A stretch of 45,765 nucleotides of DNA from Enterovirga sp. (lineage in GTDB: Bacteria; Pseudomonadota; Alphaproteobacteria; Rhizobiales; Beijerinckiaceae), in NCBI RefSeq assembly GCF_028290205.1, contig NZ_JAQGKF010000069.1, positions 1 through 45,765 on the forward strand, in the 5' to 3' direction. Positions 25,164 to 33,942 of this stretch are shown in pieces. A model generated the notes under the pieces. The model ran no database searches. It was given only the letters and a program-made list of their open reading frames with translations, and was not told where the DNA came from. A program made the translations under genes and the position numbers. Each line of letters opens with the position of its first letter. Position 1 is the stretch's first letter.

Positions 25164-26792
25164 ATGCTCGGTCTGATGCAGGACTGGCCCCTCCTCATCC
25201 ACAAGGTGATCGACTACGCGGCCTCCGAGCATCCGGGCCGGGCCGTGGTGTCCAGGCTGACGGAAGGGCCGCTGCATCGCACGACCTATGCGGCTTTGCG
25301 CGAGCGGGCGCTGAAGGTGGCGAAGCGCCTCGCGCAGGACGGCATCCGGGCCGGCGACCGCGTCGCCACCCTGGCCTGGAACAACCACCGCCACCTCGAG
25401 GCCTGGTACGGCATCGCCGGGATCGGGGCGGTCTACCACACCGTCAATCCGCGCCTGTTCCCCGAGCAGATCCTCTACATCATGAACCACGCCGAGGACC
25501 GCATCCTGCTCCTCGACCTGACCTTTCTGCCGCTGGTGGAGAAGCTGGCGCCGCAACTGCCCACCGTGGAGCGGTTCGTGGTGCTGACCGATGCCGCCCA
25601 CATGCCGGAGACGTCCCTTCGCGGCGCGGTCGCCTACGAGGACTGGATCGGGGAGGTGGACGCCGATTTCCGCTGGGCCGAGGTGGACGAGCGGGCGGCC
25701 GCGGGCCTCTGCTACACGTCAGGCACCACGGGCGAGCCAAAGGGGGTGCTCTACTCGCACCGCTCCAACGTGCTCCACGCCATGGTGACCATGACCCCCG
25801 ACGCGTTCGGGCTCACCGCGCGCGACATCGTTCTTCCCGTGGTGCCGCTGTTTCACGCGAACAGCTGGTCGCTCGCCTTCGCGGCTCCGATGGCGGGCGC
25901 CTCCCTGGTGATGCCCGGGCCGAAGCTCGATGGGCCATCCATCTACGAACTGCTCGAATCCGAGCGCGTGACCATGACGGCCGCCGTGCCGACCATCTGG
26001 TTCGCGCTGCTGCAGCACATGGAGGCGACCGGGTCGCGCCTGAACCACCTGCAGCGGGTGGCCATCGGCGGGTCGGCCTGCCCGCCCGCCGTGATCGACA
26101 CCTTCGAGAGCAAGTACGGCATCCGGGTTATCCATGCCTGGGGCATGACGGAGATGAGCCCGGTCGGCTCGCTCTGCGCGATCAAGCCGGAGGTGGTCGG
26201 TGGGGGACCGGAAGCCGTCCGGGCCATCAAGGCGACCCAGGGCTGCGCCCCCTTCAGCGTCGAGTGGAAGATCACCGGCGACGACGGCCGCAGGCTCCCG
26301 AACGACGGCCGCACGTTTGGCCGGCTGAAGGTGCGCGGGGCGGCGGTCGCGCGCCGCTACTACAAGCGCGAGGACGAGGAGATCCTCGATGCCGAGGGGT
26401 TCTTCGACACCGGCGACGTCGCGACGCTCGACCCCAACGGCTACATGCGGATCACCGACCGGTCCAAGGACGTGATCAAATCGGGCGGCGAGTGGATCTC
26501 CTCCATCGACCTCGAGAACCTGGCGGTCGGCCACCCCGCCGTGGCGGAGGCCGCCGTGATCGGGATCCCCCACCCGAAATGGGACGAGCGGCCGCTGCTG
26601 GTGGTGGTGGCCAAGCCCGGCACCCGGCCGGACAAGGCCGACGTGCTGGAGTTCCTGCGTCCCAAGATCGCCAAATGGTGGATGCCGGACGACATGGTGG
26701 TGGTCGACGAGATCCCGCACACAGCGACGGGCAAGATCCTCAAGACCGAGCTCCGCAACCGGTTCAAGGATTACCGGCTGCCGACCGCCTAG
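25164..26792 (+). CDS. Acyl-CoA synthetase (AMP-forming), fatty-acid type
   Basis: Activates a carboxylic acid with ATP and CoA through an acyl-AMP intermediate. The 542-residue protein has the P-loop [18 protein letters not shown], the A5 motif [41 protein letters not shown] and the C-terminal lysine motif [12 protein letters not shown]. The start at 25164 follows GAGGAAA at 7 bases; the ORF from 25083 overlaps msrQ. The similarity pattern is that of medium- or long-chain fatty acyl or dimethylsulfoniopropionate-demethylation type ligases; the substrate is not determined. Confidence 0.92.
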   Translation: MLGLMQDWPLLIHKVIDYAASEHPGRAVVSRLTEGPLHRTTYAALRERALKVAKRLAQDGIRAGDRVATLAWNNHRHLEAWYGIAGIGAVYHTVNPRLFPEQILYIMNHAEDRILLLDLTFLPLVEKLAPQLPTVERFVVLTDAAHMPETSLRGAVAYEDWIGEVDADFRWAEVDERAAAGLCYTSGTTGEPKGVLYSHRSNVLHAMVTMTPDAFGLTARDIVLPVVPLFHANSWSLAFAAPMAGASLVMPGPKLDGPSIYELLESERVTMTAAVPTIWFALLQHMEATGSRLNHLQRVAIGGSACPPAVIDTFESKYGIRVIHAWGMTEMSPVGSLCAIKPEVVGGGPEAVRAIKATQGCAPFSVEWKITGDDGRRLPNDGRTFGRLKVRGAAVARRYYKREDEEILDAEGFFDTGDVATLDPNGYMRITDRSKDVIKSGGEWISSIDLENLAVGHPAVAEAAVIGIPHPKWDERPLLVVVAKPGTRPDKADVLEFLRPKIAKWWMPDDMVVVDEIPHTATGKILKTELRNRFKDYRLPTA

Positions 26793-26816
26793 GCGGGCCG
26801 GCCGCCAAGGCCGCGG

Positions 26817-27728
26817 CTATCGGGCGATCCGGTACTCGCCTGCGAGCTGGGGCGCGCCCTCCGTGGCGACCACGCCCCGCTCGACCAGGTCCTCGAGATG
26901 GGCGAAGACCGACAGTCCGGCGGCCGGATGCAGCTCGGGCCGCAGGCCGGCATAGATCACCGGCACGATCTCGGCGATGCGGCGGTCGCCGGCCGCCAGG
27001 CGGCCGAGGATCGAGCTTTCGCGAGCGCGCCGGTGGCCGATCAGGGCCCGCACGAAGCGGGACGGGTCGCGCACCGGCCCGCCGTGGCCCGGCCAGTAGA
27101 CCGCCTCGCTCCGGCCTCGGATCCGCTCCAGCGATTGCATGAATTCCGTCATGGAGCCGTCGGGCGGGCCCACGATGGTGGTCGACCAGGCCATGACATG
27201 GTCGCCGGAAAAGAGGGCGTTCTCTTCCGGCAGCGCGAAGGCGAGGTGGTTCGCCGTGTGGCCCGGTGTTGCTACGGCTTCCAGCGTCCAGCCCGGACCG
27301 GACACGGCCTCGCCGTCCTGCATCTCGCGATCGGGCCGGAACAGGAGGTCGCCCGAACCCTCCATGCTGTCCTGCTCGCCGAGGATCAGGTCGCGGGCGC
27401 GGCGGTGGGGGCCGCAGCCCACGATCTCGGCTCCGGTCGCCTCCGCGATGGCGCGGGCCGCCGGCGAGTGGTCCCGGTGGGTGTGCGTCACGACCACGTG
27501 GCTGACGGTCTCGCCAGCGACCGCCGCGAGCAGCGCCGAAATGTGCTCCGCCACGTCCGGTCCCGGGTCCAGGATCGCCACCCGGCCCCGGCCAACCACG
27601 TAGCTGCAGGTTCCCGTGCAGGTGAAAGGGCTGCCATTGGGCGCCACCAGCCGGCGCACCAGCGGCGACAGCGTCACGGTGGTCCCGGGAGGAGGGCGAG
27701 AGGGGTCCAGGAGGAGGTCGTCGGACAT
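26817..27728 (-). CDS. MBL-fold metallo-hydrolase, LACTB2-like
   Basis: A 303-residue metallo-beta-lactamase fold protein. The metal motif THTHRDHSPAAR (HxHxDH), the following TPGHTANHLAF histidine, FSGDHVMAW (metal Asp) and YWPGHGGP are in the expected order. The C-terminal winged-helix-like part (from about ALIGHRRARESS) is as in LACTB2 relatives, some of which are ribonucleases. There is no signal peptide. It converges with the acyl-CoA synthetase across 24 bases. The substrate is unknown. Confidence 0.88.
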   Translation of the reverse strand: MSDDLLLDPSRPPPGTTVTLSPLVRRLVAPNGSPFTCTGTCSYVVGRGRVAILDPGPDVAEHISALLAAVAGETVSHVVVTHTHRDHSPAARAIAEATGAEIVGCGPHRRARDLILGEQDSMEGSGDLLFRPDREMQDGEAVSGPGWTLEAVATPGHTANHLAFALPEENALFSGDHVMAWSTTIVGPPDGSMTEFMQSLERIRGRSEAVYWPGHGGPVRDPSRFVRALIGHRRARESSILGRLAAGDRRIAEIVPVIYAGLRPELHPAAGLSVFAHLEDLVERGVVATEGAPQLAGEYRIAR

Positions 27729-27982
27729 GGAGCCTGAGGGGTGCGGGCAGGGTTGGGGGCCCCAGACGGGACCCTACAGGGGGTCGAAAGGGCCGGCCAA
27801 GGGGCCGCGCCATCGGCCGACATGACATCGAACGGCCGCTCCGTCGAACCTTGCCGTCCGGTCGGTGCTGCCCTCCACTGGCCGCGCCAAAGAGGGCGCT
27901 GCCTCGGCTGGGCTACGGCGGTCGCCGGCTGACGCTTGCCCCGGCGGCGGTGGCCCTGCCGCCGGCTCTTGCAGCTGCCAGG

Positions 27983-28564
27983 CTAGTCCTTGCGGCGGCG
28001 CAGCACGCTGTCCACGATCCGCTGGCGCAGCCGCGCCGGCAGCTCCAGCCCGACCAGCCGCCAGCGGAGCTGACCCAGCCGCAGCTGGAGACGGAACCGG
28101 GCTTCCCGGGGCTGGTCCGCCGGGAGGGTCACGTAGATGTTCCGGAAGCCGCGCCAGGTGGATGCGGCCAGAAAATCATCCAGATCGTCAAGCGAGACGG
28201 AGGCGCCCTGGCTGAACGGGGCACCGTCCCCTGGGGTGCCGGTCGGACCTGTGCGCAGGAGGCGCACGATGCCCTCGGGCGAGAGGAAGTGATCGAGAAA
28301 GGGGTCCGCCAGAGCGGCGGCGGTGCCGGCCGCGAGCTGGGCGTCGGCGCTTGCGATCCCGCCCCGCTGGGCGGCCGCCAGGTCGGCGCCCACCTGCTTG
28401 GCCAGCGAGTAGCGCAAGGCCCGGACGTTCACGCGGGCGGTCACCGCGGCGACGTCGCCGCGCTGCACCGCATCGGCCAGCCGGTAGAGAGCCCAATAGG
28501 GAGAGATCGCGTAGGCAAGCCACGCCACGGCAAGCGCGAGCACGATTCCCACGAACCAGCGCAT
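27983..28564 (-). CDS. DUF2939 family protein
   Basis: A 193-residue protein with one N-terminal membrane segment (WFVGIVLALAVAWLAYAI) followed by SPYWALYRLADAVQRGDV, the signature of DUF2939, so it is probably anchored in the inner membrane facing the periplasm. No function is known. The ATG at 28564 was chosen because the hydrophobic segment begins there; the longer frame from 28738 has an arginine-rich leader. Confidence 0.8.
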   Translation of the reverse strand: MRWFVGIVLALAVAWLAYAISPYWALYRLADAVQRGDVAAVTARVNVRALRYSLAKQVGADLAAAQRGGIASADAQLAAGTAAALADPFLDHFLSPEGIVRLLRTGPTGTPGDGAPFSQGASVSLDDLDDFLAASTWRGFRNIYVTLPADQPREARFRLQLRLGQLRWRLVGLELPARLRQRIVDSVLRRRKD

Positions 28565-28737
28565 CGCCCTTCGACCGCTCCTTTCCGGCGCATGTCGGGC
28601 GGCGTCGCGACGAGCCGCTTCCAAGCAAGGTCCGCCCCTGAGCTGACGCCCGCCCACGGCCCTGCCACCCGACCCGAGCGAATATGAGGCCGAGACGCTA
28701 ACGGTTCGTTTACCGCGTCCGGCGATACCGGGATCCA

Positions 28738-28781
28738 CGGCTCCTCCGATCCTTGCGGACGGGGATCCAAGGACGGAGCCG
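28738..28781. repeat. Imperfect inverted repeat in spacer
   Basis: CGGCTCC at 28738 pairs with GGAGCCG ending at 28781, and inside it TCCTTG pairs with CAAGGA, giving 13 base pairs interrupted by a small asymmetric bulge and closed by a 12-base loop. It lies about 175 bases upstream of the DUF2939 start. Its role is unknown. Confidence 0.45.
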
Positions 28782-28899
28782 GCGCCCAGGCCGGGACGAG
28801 GGAAGGCCCGCGGGACGCCCGGGAGAGACCGCGGCAGCGCGGGAATCCATCCCCGGACAGGCCGGACGAGGCCCCGCCGGGATGGACAGACGGCGCACG

Positions 28900-28928
28900 A
28901 ACTGCCTCATGCCCCGCGTGAGGCAGTT
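28900..28928. repeat. Perfect 10-bp inverted repeat AACTGCCTCA/TGAGGCAGTT
   Basis: The two arms are exact complements separated by nine bases (TGCCCCGCG). No T-run follows on either strand, so a regulator site or a structured RNA is as likely as a terminator for the CsbD-like gene, whose stop is about 195 bases away. Confidence 0.5.
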
Positions 28929-29121
28929 AAACCGTTATGTGAGCTTCGTCCGGATTTCCGTTATCCGCCAGATCTTTGCCGTTCGGTCCGAATGTCGTGC
29001 CTGAACCGATGTCTGGGGGGCGCCTGCGGTTCCCGCGGCAGCCCGGTCTCGAACCGCCTGCCGTCCCGGGCCATTCCGGGCTCGGGCCCGGAAGGCGGGT
29101 TCGCCCCGGTGTTGCGGCCTC

Positions 29122-29505
29122 TCAGCGCCGCGCGTGGACGAGCAGCGCGAGGATGTAGCCGACGGCCCCGGCGATCATGATCGCGGCGATCGGGCTCTGC
29201 CCAACCTGCCGGGACACGGCGCGGGTGCCCTCGCGGTAGAACTTGTCCGCGTCCGGGTAGCGGCGGCGGCCCTCGTCCAGGTAGCGGCGCCCCTGCTCAT
29301 AGGCGTCCTCGGCGAGGCCTTGCGCCTGCTCGGCGTAATCCTGCACGGCCTCGCGGGCCTGCCCGTAGGCCGCCTGCACGGTTCCCTGCGCCTCCGCGCT
29401 CCGGCCCTCGGCCTGGGTCTTGGCGTCTCCTGTCAGGCCGCCCAGCGCGCTTTCCGCCTGGCCGCCCATCTTCTTCGCGGTTCCGGCCACTCGATCACTG
29501 TCCAT
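29122..29505 (-). CDS. CsbD-like stress protein with C-terminal membrane anchor
   Basis: A 127-residue protein. The first 55 residues (DRVAGTAKKMGGQAESALGG) resemble the CsbD domain, a small general-stress protein family. The middle is an alanine/glutamine-rich helix with an AEDAYEQGRRYLDEG stretch. The end (SPIAAIMIAGAVGYILALLVHARR) is a membrane helix with a basic tail, as in DUF883/ElaB-type proteins. It looks like a fusion of the two types. AGGAGGT lies 6 bases before the ATG. It is 66 bases downstream of the HtrA-like gene. Confidence 0.82.
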   Translation of the reverse strand: MDSDRVAGTAKKMGGQAESALGGLTGDAKTQAEGRSAEAQGTVQAAYGQAREAVQDYAEQAQGLAEDAYEQGRRYLDEGRRRYPDADKFYREGTRAVSRQVGQSPIAAIMIAGAVGYILALLVHARR

Positions 29506-29571
29506 TGCCGACCTCCTGTGTCGGGCTGGTAACCCTGACCGTGCGGCAAAGTTCGATCGGGGACGAACCGA

Positions 29572-30546
29572 TCAGTGCATCACGGGGCCCTTGAGCAGCC
29601 GCCGCCGGTCAACCGAGGCGAGCCTCGCCTCGAAGGCCCGCCCGTCCCGGTGGAGTTTGAGGGGGACCTCGACCCCGGCTGGGCCGAGGGCCCAGACCGA
29701 TCGGAAAAAGCCGGCCAGATCGCGCACCTCCTGGCCCGCGATCCCCGTGACGATGTCGCCAAGCTGCAGCCCCGCCGCGTCCGCGGGCCCGCCGCGGGCC
29801 ACGCCGGCCACTGCCACGCGTCCGTCGATCTCGGTCGCATAGAGGCCGAGCCACGGGCGGGGAGGGCGGTCCGGCTGACCGAGCCGGAGCAGGTCATCGA
29901 GCACGGGCTTCAGGAGGTCGATCGGCACCATCATGTTGAGGTGCTCCTGGTGGTCGGGCCCGCGCTCCTGCTGCAACTGCAACGAGCCGATGCCGATGAG
30001 GCGCCCGTCCTCGGCAATCAGGGCGGTCCCGCCCCAATGCGGATGCGCCGGCGCCGTGAAGATGGCCTCGTCGAGAACATATTCCCAGTAGCCGGCGAAT
30101 TCCTGCTTCATGGTGATGCGGGCCGCCACGGAGTGGCGCCGCCCGCCAGCGCCGGCGACGACGACGCGCTGCCCCACCAGGGCCTCCGCGGAGCTGCCGA
30201 GCGGGAGGGCCGGCAATCCCAGCGGCGCGAGCGCCTGGATCAGCCCCAAGCCGGTCTGGCCGTCCACGCCGATCACATGGCCCGGCGTGACCCGGCCATC
30301 GCCGCTCGTCAGCCACACTGCCGCAGCCTCCGTGACGAGGTAGCCGACGGTGAGGACCAGACCGTCCTCCCGGATCAGGACGGCGTTGCCGGCGCGCTCC
30401 GTGCCAAGGGTTTCGGCCGTGAAGGCGTCGGACGGAACGGTGGCCGAAAGGGCGAGAACGGAGGAGAGCGCCTTGTCGAGGTCGAAACGGTAGCCTTGCG
30501 GCTTCGGCTGTGTCGTGGCCCGCACCTTCCAGTCGCTCGGCGACAT
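29572..30546 (-). CDS. HtrA-like pseudoprotease with PDZ domain
   Basis: A 324-residue protein with the layout of S1C (HtrA/DegP) proteases: a trypsin-like region (about 25-220) and a PDZ domain (about 225-310, LGLYATEIDG to DIVTGIAGQEV). Aligned by eye, all three catalytic residues are absent: the His position reads LTVGYLV (Tyr69), the Asp position DGQTGLGLI (Gly99), and the Ser position HPHWGGTAL (Trp171). No signal peptide is visible, so it is probably cytoplasmic. It may act as a chaperone or scaffold. The ATG at 30546 follows AGGGGA; the ORF track start at 30714 lacks this. It is divergent from glgX. Confidence 0.85.
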   Translation of the reverse strand: MSPSDWKVRATTQPKPQGYRFDLDKALSSVLALSATVPSDAFTAETLGTERAGNAVLIREDGLVLTVGYLVTEAAAVWLTSGDGRVTPGHVIGVDGQTGLGLIQALAPLGLPALPLGSSAEALVGQRVVVAGAGGRRHSVAARITMKQEFAGYWEYVLDEAIFTAPAHPHWGGTALIAEDGRLIGIGSLQLQQERGPDHQEHLNMMVPIDLLKPVLDDLLRLGQPDRPPRPWLGLYATEIDGRVAVAGVARGGPADAAGLQLGDIVTGIAGQEVRDLAGFFRSVWALGPAGVEVPLKLHRDGRAFEARLASVDRRRLLKGPVMH

Positions 30547-30749
30547 GCTCTCGTCCCCTAAAAGGAGCGCGGCCGGCTGGACCAGGCTGCCTCCCGGCTG
30601 GATGTCACTTGAGCTGGATCGGACACGGGAGTCGAGAGCCGGACAGCCGCCGGTCCGGGGCCGGAATCGTGGCATCCGCAATGGACCCGCCGGGCGGTGA
30701 CTGGCGTTTGCCAACGCCGGCCCGACCTCTTCGGCCTAACGGAACATCG

Positions 30750-33026
30750 ATGAGCCACACGAAAGCCGCTTCCCCGGCCGGCGCTCCTGCCGCGCCGTCC
30801 GTCATGCGCAGGTCCCGGGTACGCGAGGGGACGGCCAATCATCTCGGCGCACGCTGGGACGGGATCGGCGTGAATTTCGCGCTGTTTTCGGCCCACGCCA
30901 CCAAGGTCGAGCTGTGTCTGTTCGATGACGACGGCAAGACCGAGCTCGAGCGCATCGAGCTGCCGGAATACACCGACGAGGTCTTCCACGGCTATCTGCC
31001 GGATGCCCGTCCGGGCACGATCTACGGCTACCGGGTGCACGGCCCCTATGAGCCGGAAGCCGGACACCGGTTCAATCCCAACAAGCTCCTCCTCGACCCC
31101 TATGCCAAGCAGCATGTCGGCGAACTGACATGGGACCCGGCGGTGTTCGGCTATGTGGCCGGCGAGGACGACCTGTCGTTCGACGACCGGGACTCGGCGG
31201 CCTTCATGCCGAAATCACGCGTGATCGACCCGGCCTTCACCTGGGGCGCGGAGCGCTCGCCGCAGATCGCCTGGGAGCGGACCATCTTCTACGAGGCCCA
31301 TGTCAGGGGCTTCACGATGCGGCACCCGGCGGTGCCGCAGAACCTGCGCGGGACATTCTCGGGCCTCAAGGTGCACGAGGTCGTGTCCTATATCCGCTCG
31401 CTCGGCGTCACGTCCGTCGAGCTCCTGCCCATCCACGCCTTCGTGGATGACGAATTCCTCCTGCGAAAGGGGCTGCGCAACTACTGGGGGTACAACACCA
31501 TCGGCTTCTTTGCCCCGATGCAGCGCTATCTGGCGACCCCGTTCGTGAACGAATTCAAGGAGATGGTGGCGGCCCTGCACGATGCCGGGCTCGAGGTGAT
31601 TCTGGACGTGGTCTACAACCACACCGCGGAAGGCAACGAGATGGGGCCGACCCTCTCGTTCAAGGGGATCGACAACGCCTCCTACTATCGGCTGCTGCCG
31701 GACACGCCGCGCTACTACATCAACGACACCGGCACCGGGAACACCCTCAACCTCAGCCACCCCCGCGTGCTCCAGATGGTGACCGATTCCCTGCGCTATT
31801 GGGCGCAGGAATGCCGGGTCGATGGCTTCCGGTTCGACCTCGCGACCATTCTCGGACGCGAGCCGTATGGCTTCGACGAGGGTGGCGGCTTCCTCGATTC
31901 CTGCCGCCAGGATCCCGTCCTGTCCTCCGTGAAGCTGATCGCCGAGCCCTGGGATTGCGGCCCCGGCGGCTATCAGGTCGGCGGCTTTCCGCCCGGCTGG
32001 GCGGAGTGGAACGACAAGTACCGGGACGACGTGCGGGGCTACTGGAAGGGGGACGACGGCAAGCTGCCGGATCTCGCCTCGCGCGTCACGGGCTCGGCCG
32101 AACTCTTCAACAAACGCGGCCGCAAGCCCTGGGCCACGGTGAATTTCATCACCGCCCACGACGGCTTCACCCTGAACGACCTCGTCTCCTACGACGACAA
32201 GCACAACGAGGCGAATGGCGAGGACAACCGGGACGGGCATTCGCACAACCTGTCCTGGAACCACGGCGCGGAGGGCCCGACCGAGGATCCGGAGATCAAG
32301 GAGCTGCGCTACCGGCAGATGCGCAACTTCATGGCCACGCTGCTCCTGTCCCGGGGCACGCCGATGATCCTGGCCGGAGACGAGTTCGCCCGCACCCAGG
32401 GCGGCAACAACAACGCCTACGGCCAGGATTCCGAGATCGGCTGGATCGACTGGGAGGTGCCGCCGGATTCGCGTGATCTCGCCCTCTTCGTCCAGAAGCT
32501 GATCACGCTGCGGCAGGCCCTGCCCATGCTGCGTCGCGGCCGCTTCCTCACCGGCCATTACGACGAGGAGATCGGCTCGAAGGACGTGACCTGGCTGACG
32601 CCCTCGGGCGACGAGATGACGCCTGCGCACTGGGACGACGGCAATGCGCGCTGCGTCGGAGTGCTGCTCGACGGGCGGGCGCAGGAGAGCGGCATCCGCC
32701 GACTGGGCACCGACGCCACCCTCTACATGGTCTTCAACGCCCACCACGACGTGGTGAACTGCAAGCTGCCCGCCGCCCCCGGCGGGTCGGAATGGATGCT
32801 GCTGATCGACACGAACCAGCCCGACCGGGAGGACATGCCCGCCTTCCAGATCGGGCACGAATACGCCGCGACCGGTCGCTCGCTGCTCCTGTTCATGACC
32901 CGCCCGAAGCAGCAGGCGGCCGGCAACGAGGACGCGCAGCGCTCGTATCAGCACGTGGTCGCAGCCTTCCACCGGGCGATCGACGAGGATCTGGTCTTGC
33001 CGGAAACGGCTGCCTCGCGCGGCTGA
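30750..33026 (+). CDS. glgX: Glycogen debranching enzyme
   Basis: Hydrolyses alpha-1,6 branches of phosphorylase-limited glycogen. The 758-residue GH13 protein has an N-terminal CBM48-like domain (GARWDGIGVNFALFSAHAT), then the barrel with DVVYNHTAEG, the nucleophile in GFRFDLATILG, the acid in LIAEPWDCG and the third carboxylate in TAHDGFTLND. The insert RGGNNNAYGQDSEIGWIDW-like stretch is typical of GlgX rather than isoamylase. The ATG at 30750 was chosen as the start of the conserved region; ribosome binding is weak (GGAAC). No other glycogen gene is in the window. Confidence 0.93.
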   Translation: MSHTKAASPAGAPAAPSVMRRSRVREGTANHLGARWDGIGVNFALFSAHATKVELCLFDDDGKTELERIELPEYTDEVFHGYLPDARPGTIYGYRVHGPYEPEAGHRFNPNKLLLDPYAKQHVGELTWDPAVFGYVAGEDDLSFDDRDSAAFMPKSRVIDPAFTWGAERSPQIAWERTIFYEAHVRGFTMRHPAVPQNLRGTFSGLKVHEVVSYIRSLGVTSVELLPIHAFVDDEFLLRKGLRNYWGYNTIGFFAPMQRYLATPFVNEFKEMVAALHDAGLEVILDVVYNHTAEGNEMGPTLSFKGIDNASYYRLLPDTPRYYINDTGTGNTLNLSHPRVLQMVTDSLRYWAQECRVDGFRFDLATILGREPYGFDEGGGFLDSCRQDPVLSSVKLIAEPWDCGPGGYQVGGFPPGWAEWNDKYRDDVRGYWKGDDGKLPDLASRVTGSAELFNKRGRKPWATVNFITAHDGFTLNDLVSYDDKHNEANGEDNRDGHSHNLSWNHGAEGPTEDPEIKELRYRQMRNFMATLLLSRGTPMILAGDEFARTQGGNNNAYGQDSEIGWIDWEVPPDSRDLALFVQKLITLRQALPMLRRGRFLTGHYDEEIGSKDVTWLTPSGDEMTPAHWDDGNARCVGVLLDGRAQESGIRRLGTDATLYMVFNAHHDVVNCKLPAAPGGSEWMLLIDTNQPDREDMPAFQIGHEYAATGRSLLLFMTRPKQQAAGNEDAQRSYQHVVAAFHRAIDEDLVLPETAASRG

Positions 33027-33183
33027 TCACCCTGGCCGGCCCTTGGCCTCCGGTGCCGGGGCGCGGCCGGGCCACGCCGGACCACCGCCGGCCGGACGCT
33101 CTCTCCGGATCGCCGCAGGCAGCCCCTGCCGATCCGGGGAAGCTTGACAGCCCGCCCGCCTCCTGCCCTGCCTGGCATGACGC

Positions 33184-33870
33184 ATGAACAAGCTCGGCTC
33201 CATCGCGCTGCTCAGGGAAGCGGAGGTCGACCTCGCCCAGTACGCGAGTCGCACGCAGTGCCGCGCTTTCCGGCCGGACGAGATCCTGCTCGATTTCGAT
33301 GAAGCCTCCACCGACGTCTACTTCCTGCTGTCCGGCGAGGTGCGCGTGCTCATCCGGACCCGGTCGGGCAAGGAGGTGATCCTCGGGGAGATGAGGGGAG
33401 GGGCCGTGTTCGGCGAACTCGCCGCCCTGGACGGCATCGCCCGCTCGGCCAATGTGACGGCGCTGACCCGAGGCGAGGTCTGCAGCATGCCGTCGGCGGC
33501 CTTTCGTGAGATCCTGTTCGCCTCGCCCACGGTCGCGGATCGGGTGTTCCGGCTGCTCACCGGGCGCATCCGTGAGCTCGACGCCCGGATCATGGAGCAT
33601 ACGGTGCTGGACCTGCGGCATCGGCTCTACGCCGAGTTGCTGCGGCTCTCCGTTCCCCGGAGCGGTTCCGGTGAGGAGCGCGTCGTGACGCCGCCCCCGT
33701 ACCATCACGTCCTGGCCGCCCGCATCGGCTGCCGCCGCGAGCAGGTGACACGGGAATTCACCGCGCTCGATGCCGAGGGTCTGATCGAGCGGACGCGTGG
33801 CGCGCTGGTTCTCCGGCGGCCGGATCTGCTCCAGTCGCGCGTCGCCGCCGCCCTGCGCGAGGACGGCTGA
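33184..33870 (+). CDS. Crp/Fnr-family transcriptional regulator
   Basis: A 228-residue regulator. Residues about 20-130 form a cyclic-nucleotide-binding fold (VYFLLSGEVRVLIRT, GGAVFGELAALDGIARSANVTA, the phosphate-binding cassette region) and residues 150-225 a Crp-type winged helix with the recognition helix in GCRREQVTREFTALDAEGLIE. There are no FNR-type N-terminal cysteines, so an oxygen-sensing Fe-S cluster is not expected. The phosphate cassette keeps the RSA that Crp-like proteins use to bind the cyclic nucleotide. It is 157 bases after glgX and 72 bases before the ABC operon. Confidence 0.88.
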   Translation: MNKLGSIALLREAEVDLAQYASRTQCRAFRPDEILLDFDEASTDVYFLLSGEVRVLIRTRSGKEVILGEMRGGAVFGELAALDGIARSANVTALTRGEVCSMPSAAFREILFASPTVADRVFRLLTGRIRELDARIMEHTVLDLRHRLYAELLRLSVPRSGSGEERVVTPPPYHHVLAARIGCRREQVTREFTALDAEGLIERTRGALVLRRPDLLQSRVAAALREDG

Positions 33871-33897
33871 TCGGGTCCGCGAGGCGTTGAGGGACGG

Positions 33898-33924
33898 CTC
33901 GGCCGCCTGCTACATCGGGCCGAG
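33898..33924. terminator. Possible hairpin between Crp-like gene and ABC operon
   Basis: CTCGGCC and GGCCGAG form a seven-base-pair stem with a 13-base loop, 19 bases before the ABC start. It could end the regulator transcript or affect initiation of the ABC operon. No T-run follows. Confidence 0.25.
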
Positions 33925-33942
33925 CGAGGGCATCACACCGAA

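Larger units (their letters stand above)
28565..29121. other. 557-base spacer with two inverted repeats, no gene supported
   Basis: The ORFs listed here (28753-29004, 28976-29158, 28992-29180) have arginine/glycine/proline-rich translations without ribosome binding sites, so I reject them. The stretch does contain two inverted repeats and a less GC-rich core around 28925-28995. It may hold the DUF2939 promoter and possibly a small RNA. Confidence 0.45.

Noticed and set aside
28753-29180. Short plus-strand ORFs in the DUF2939-CsbD spacer
   Set aside because: The arginine/glycine/proline-rich composition and missing ribosome binding sites make them unlikely to be genes.
29510-29571. EcfG-like promoter before the CsbD-like gene
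   Set aside because: CGAAC-N16-GGTT matches the consensus only in part, and the gene may be read from the upstream HtrA-like gene; kept only as a note in the findings, not as a feature.
31215-32972. 585-residue minus-strand ORF
   Set aside because: It is antisense to glgX, which carries all GH13 catalytic motifs.
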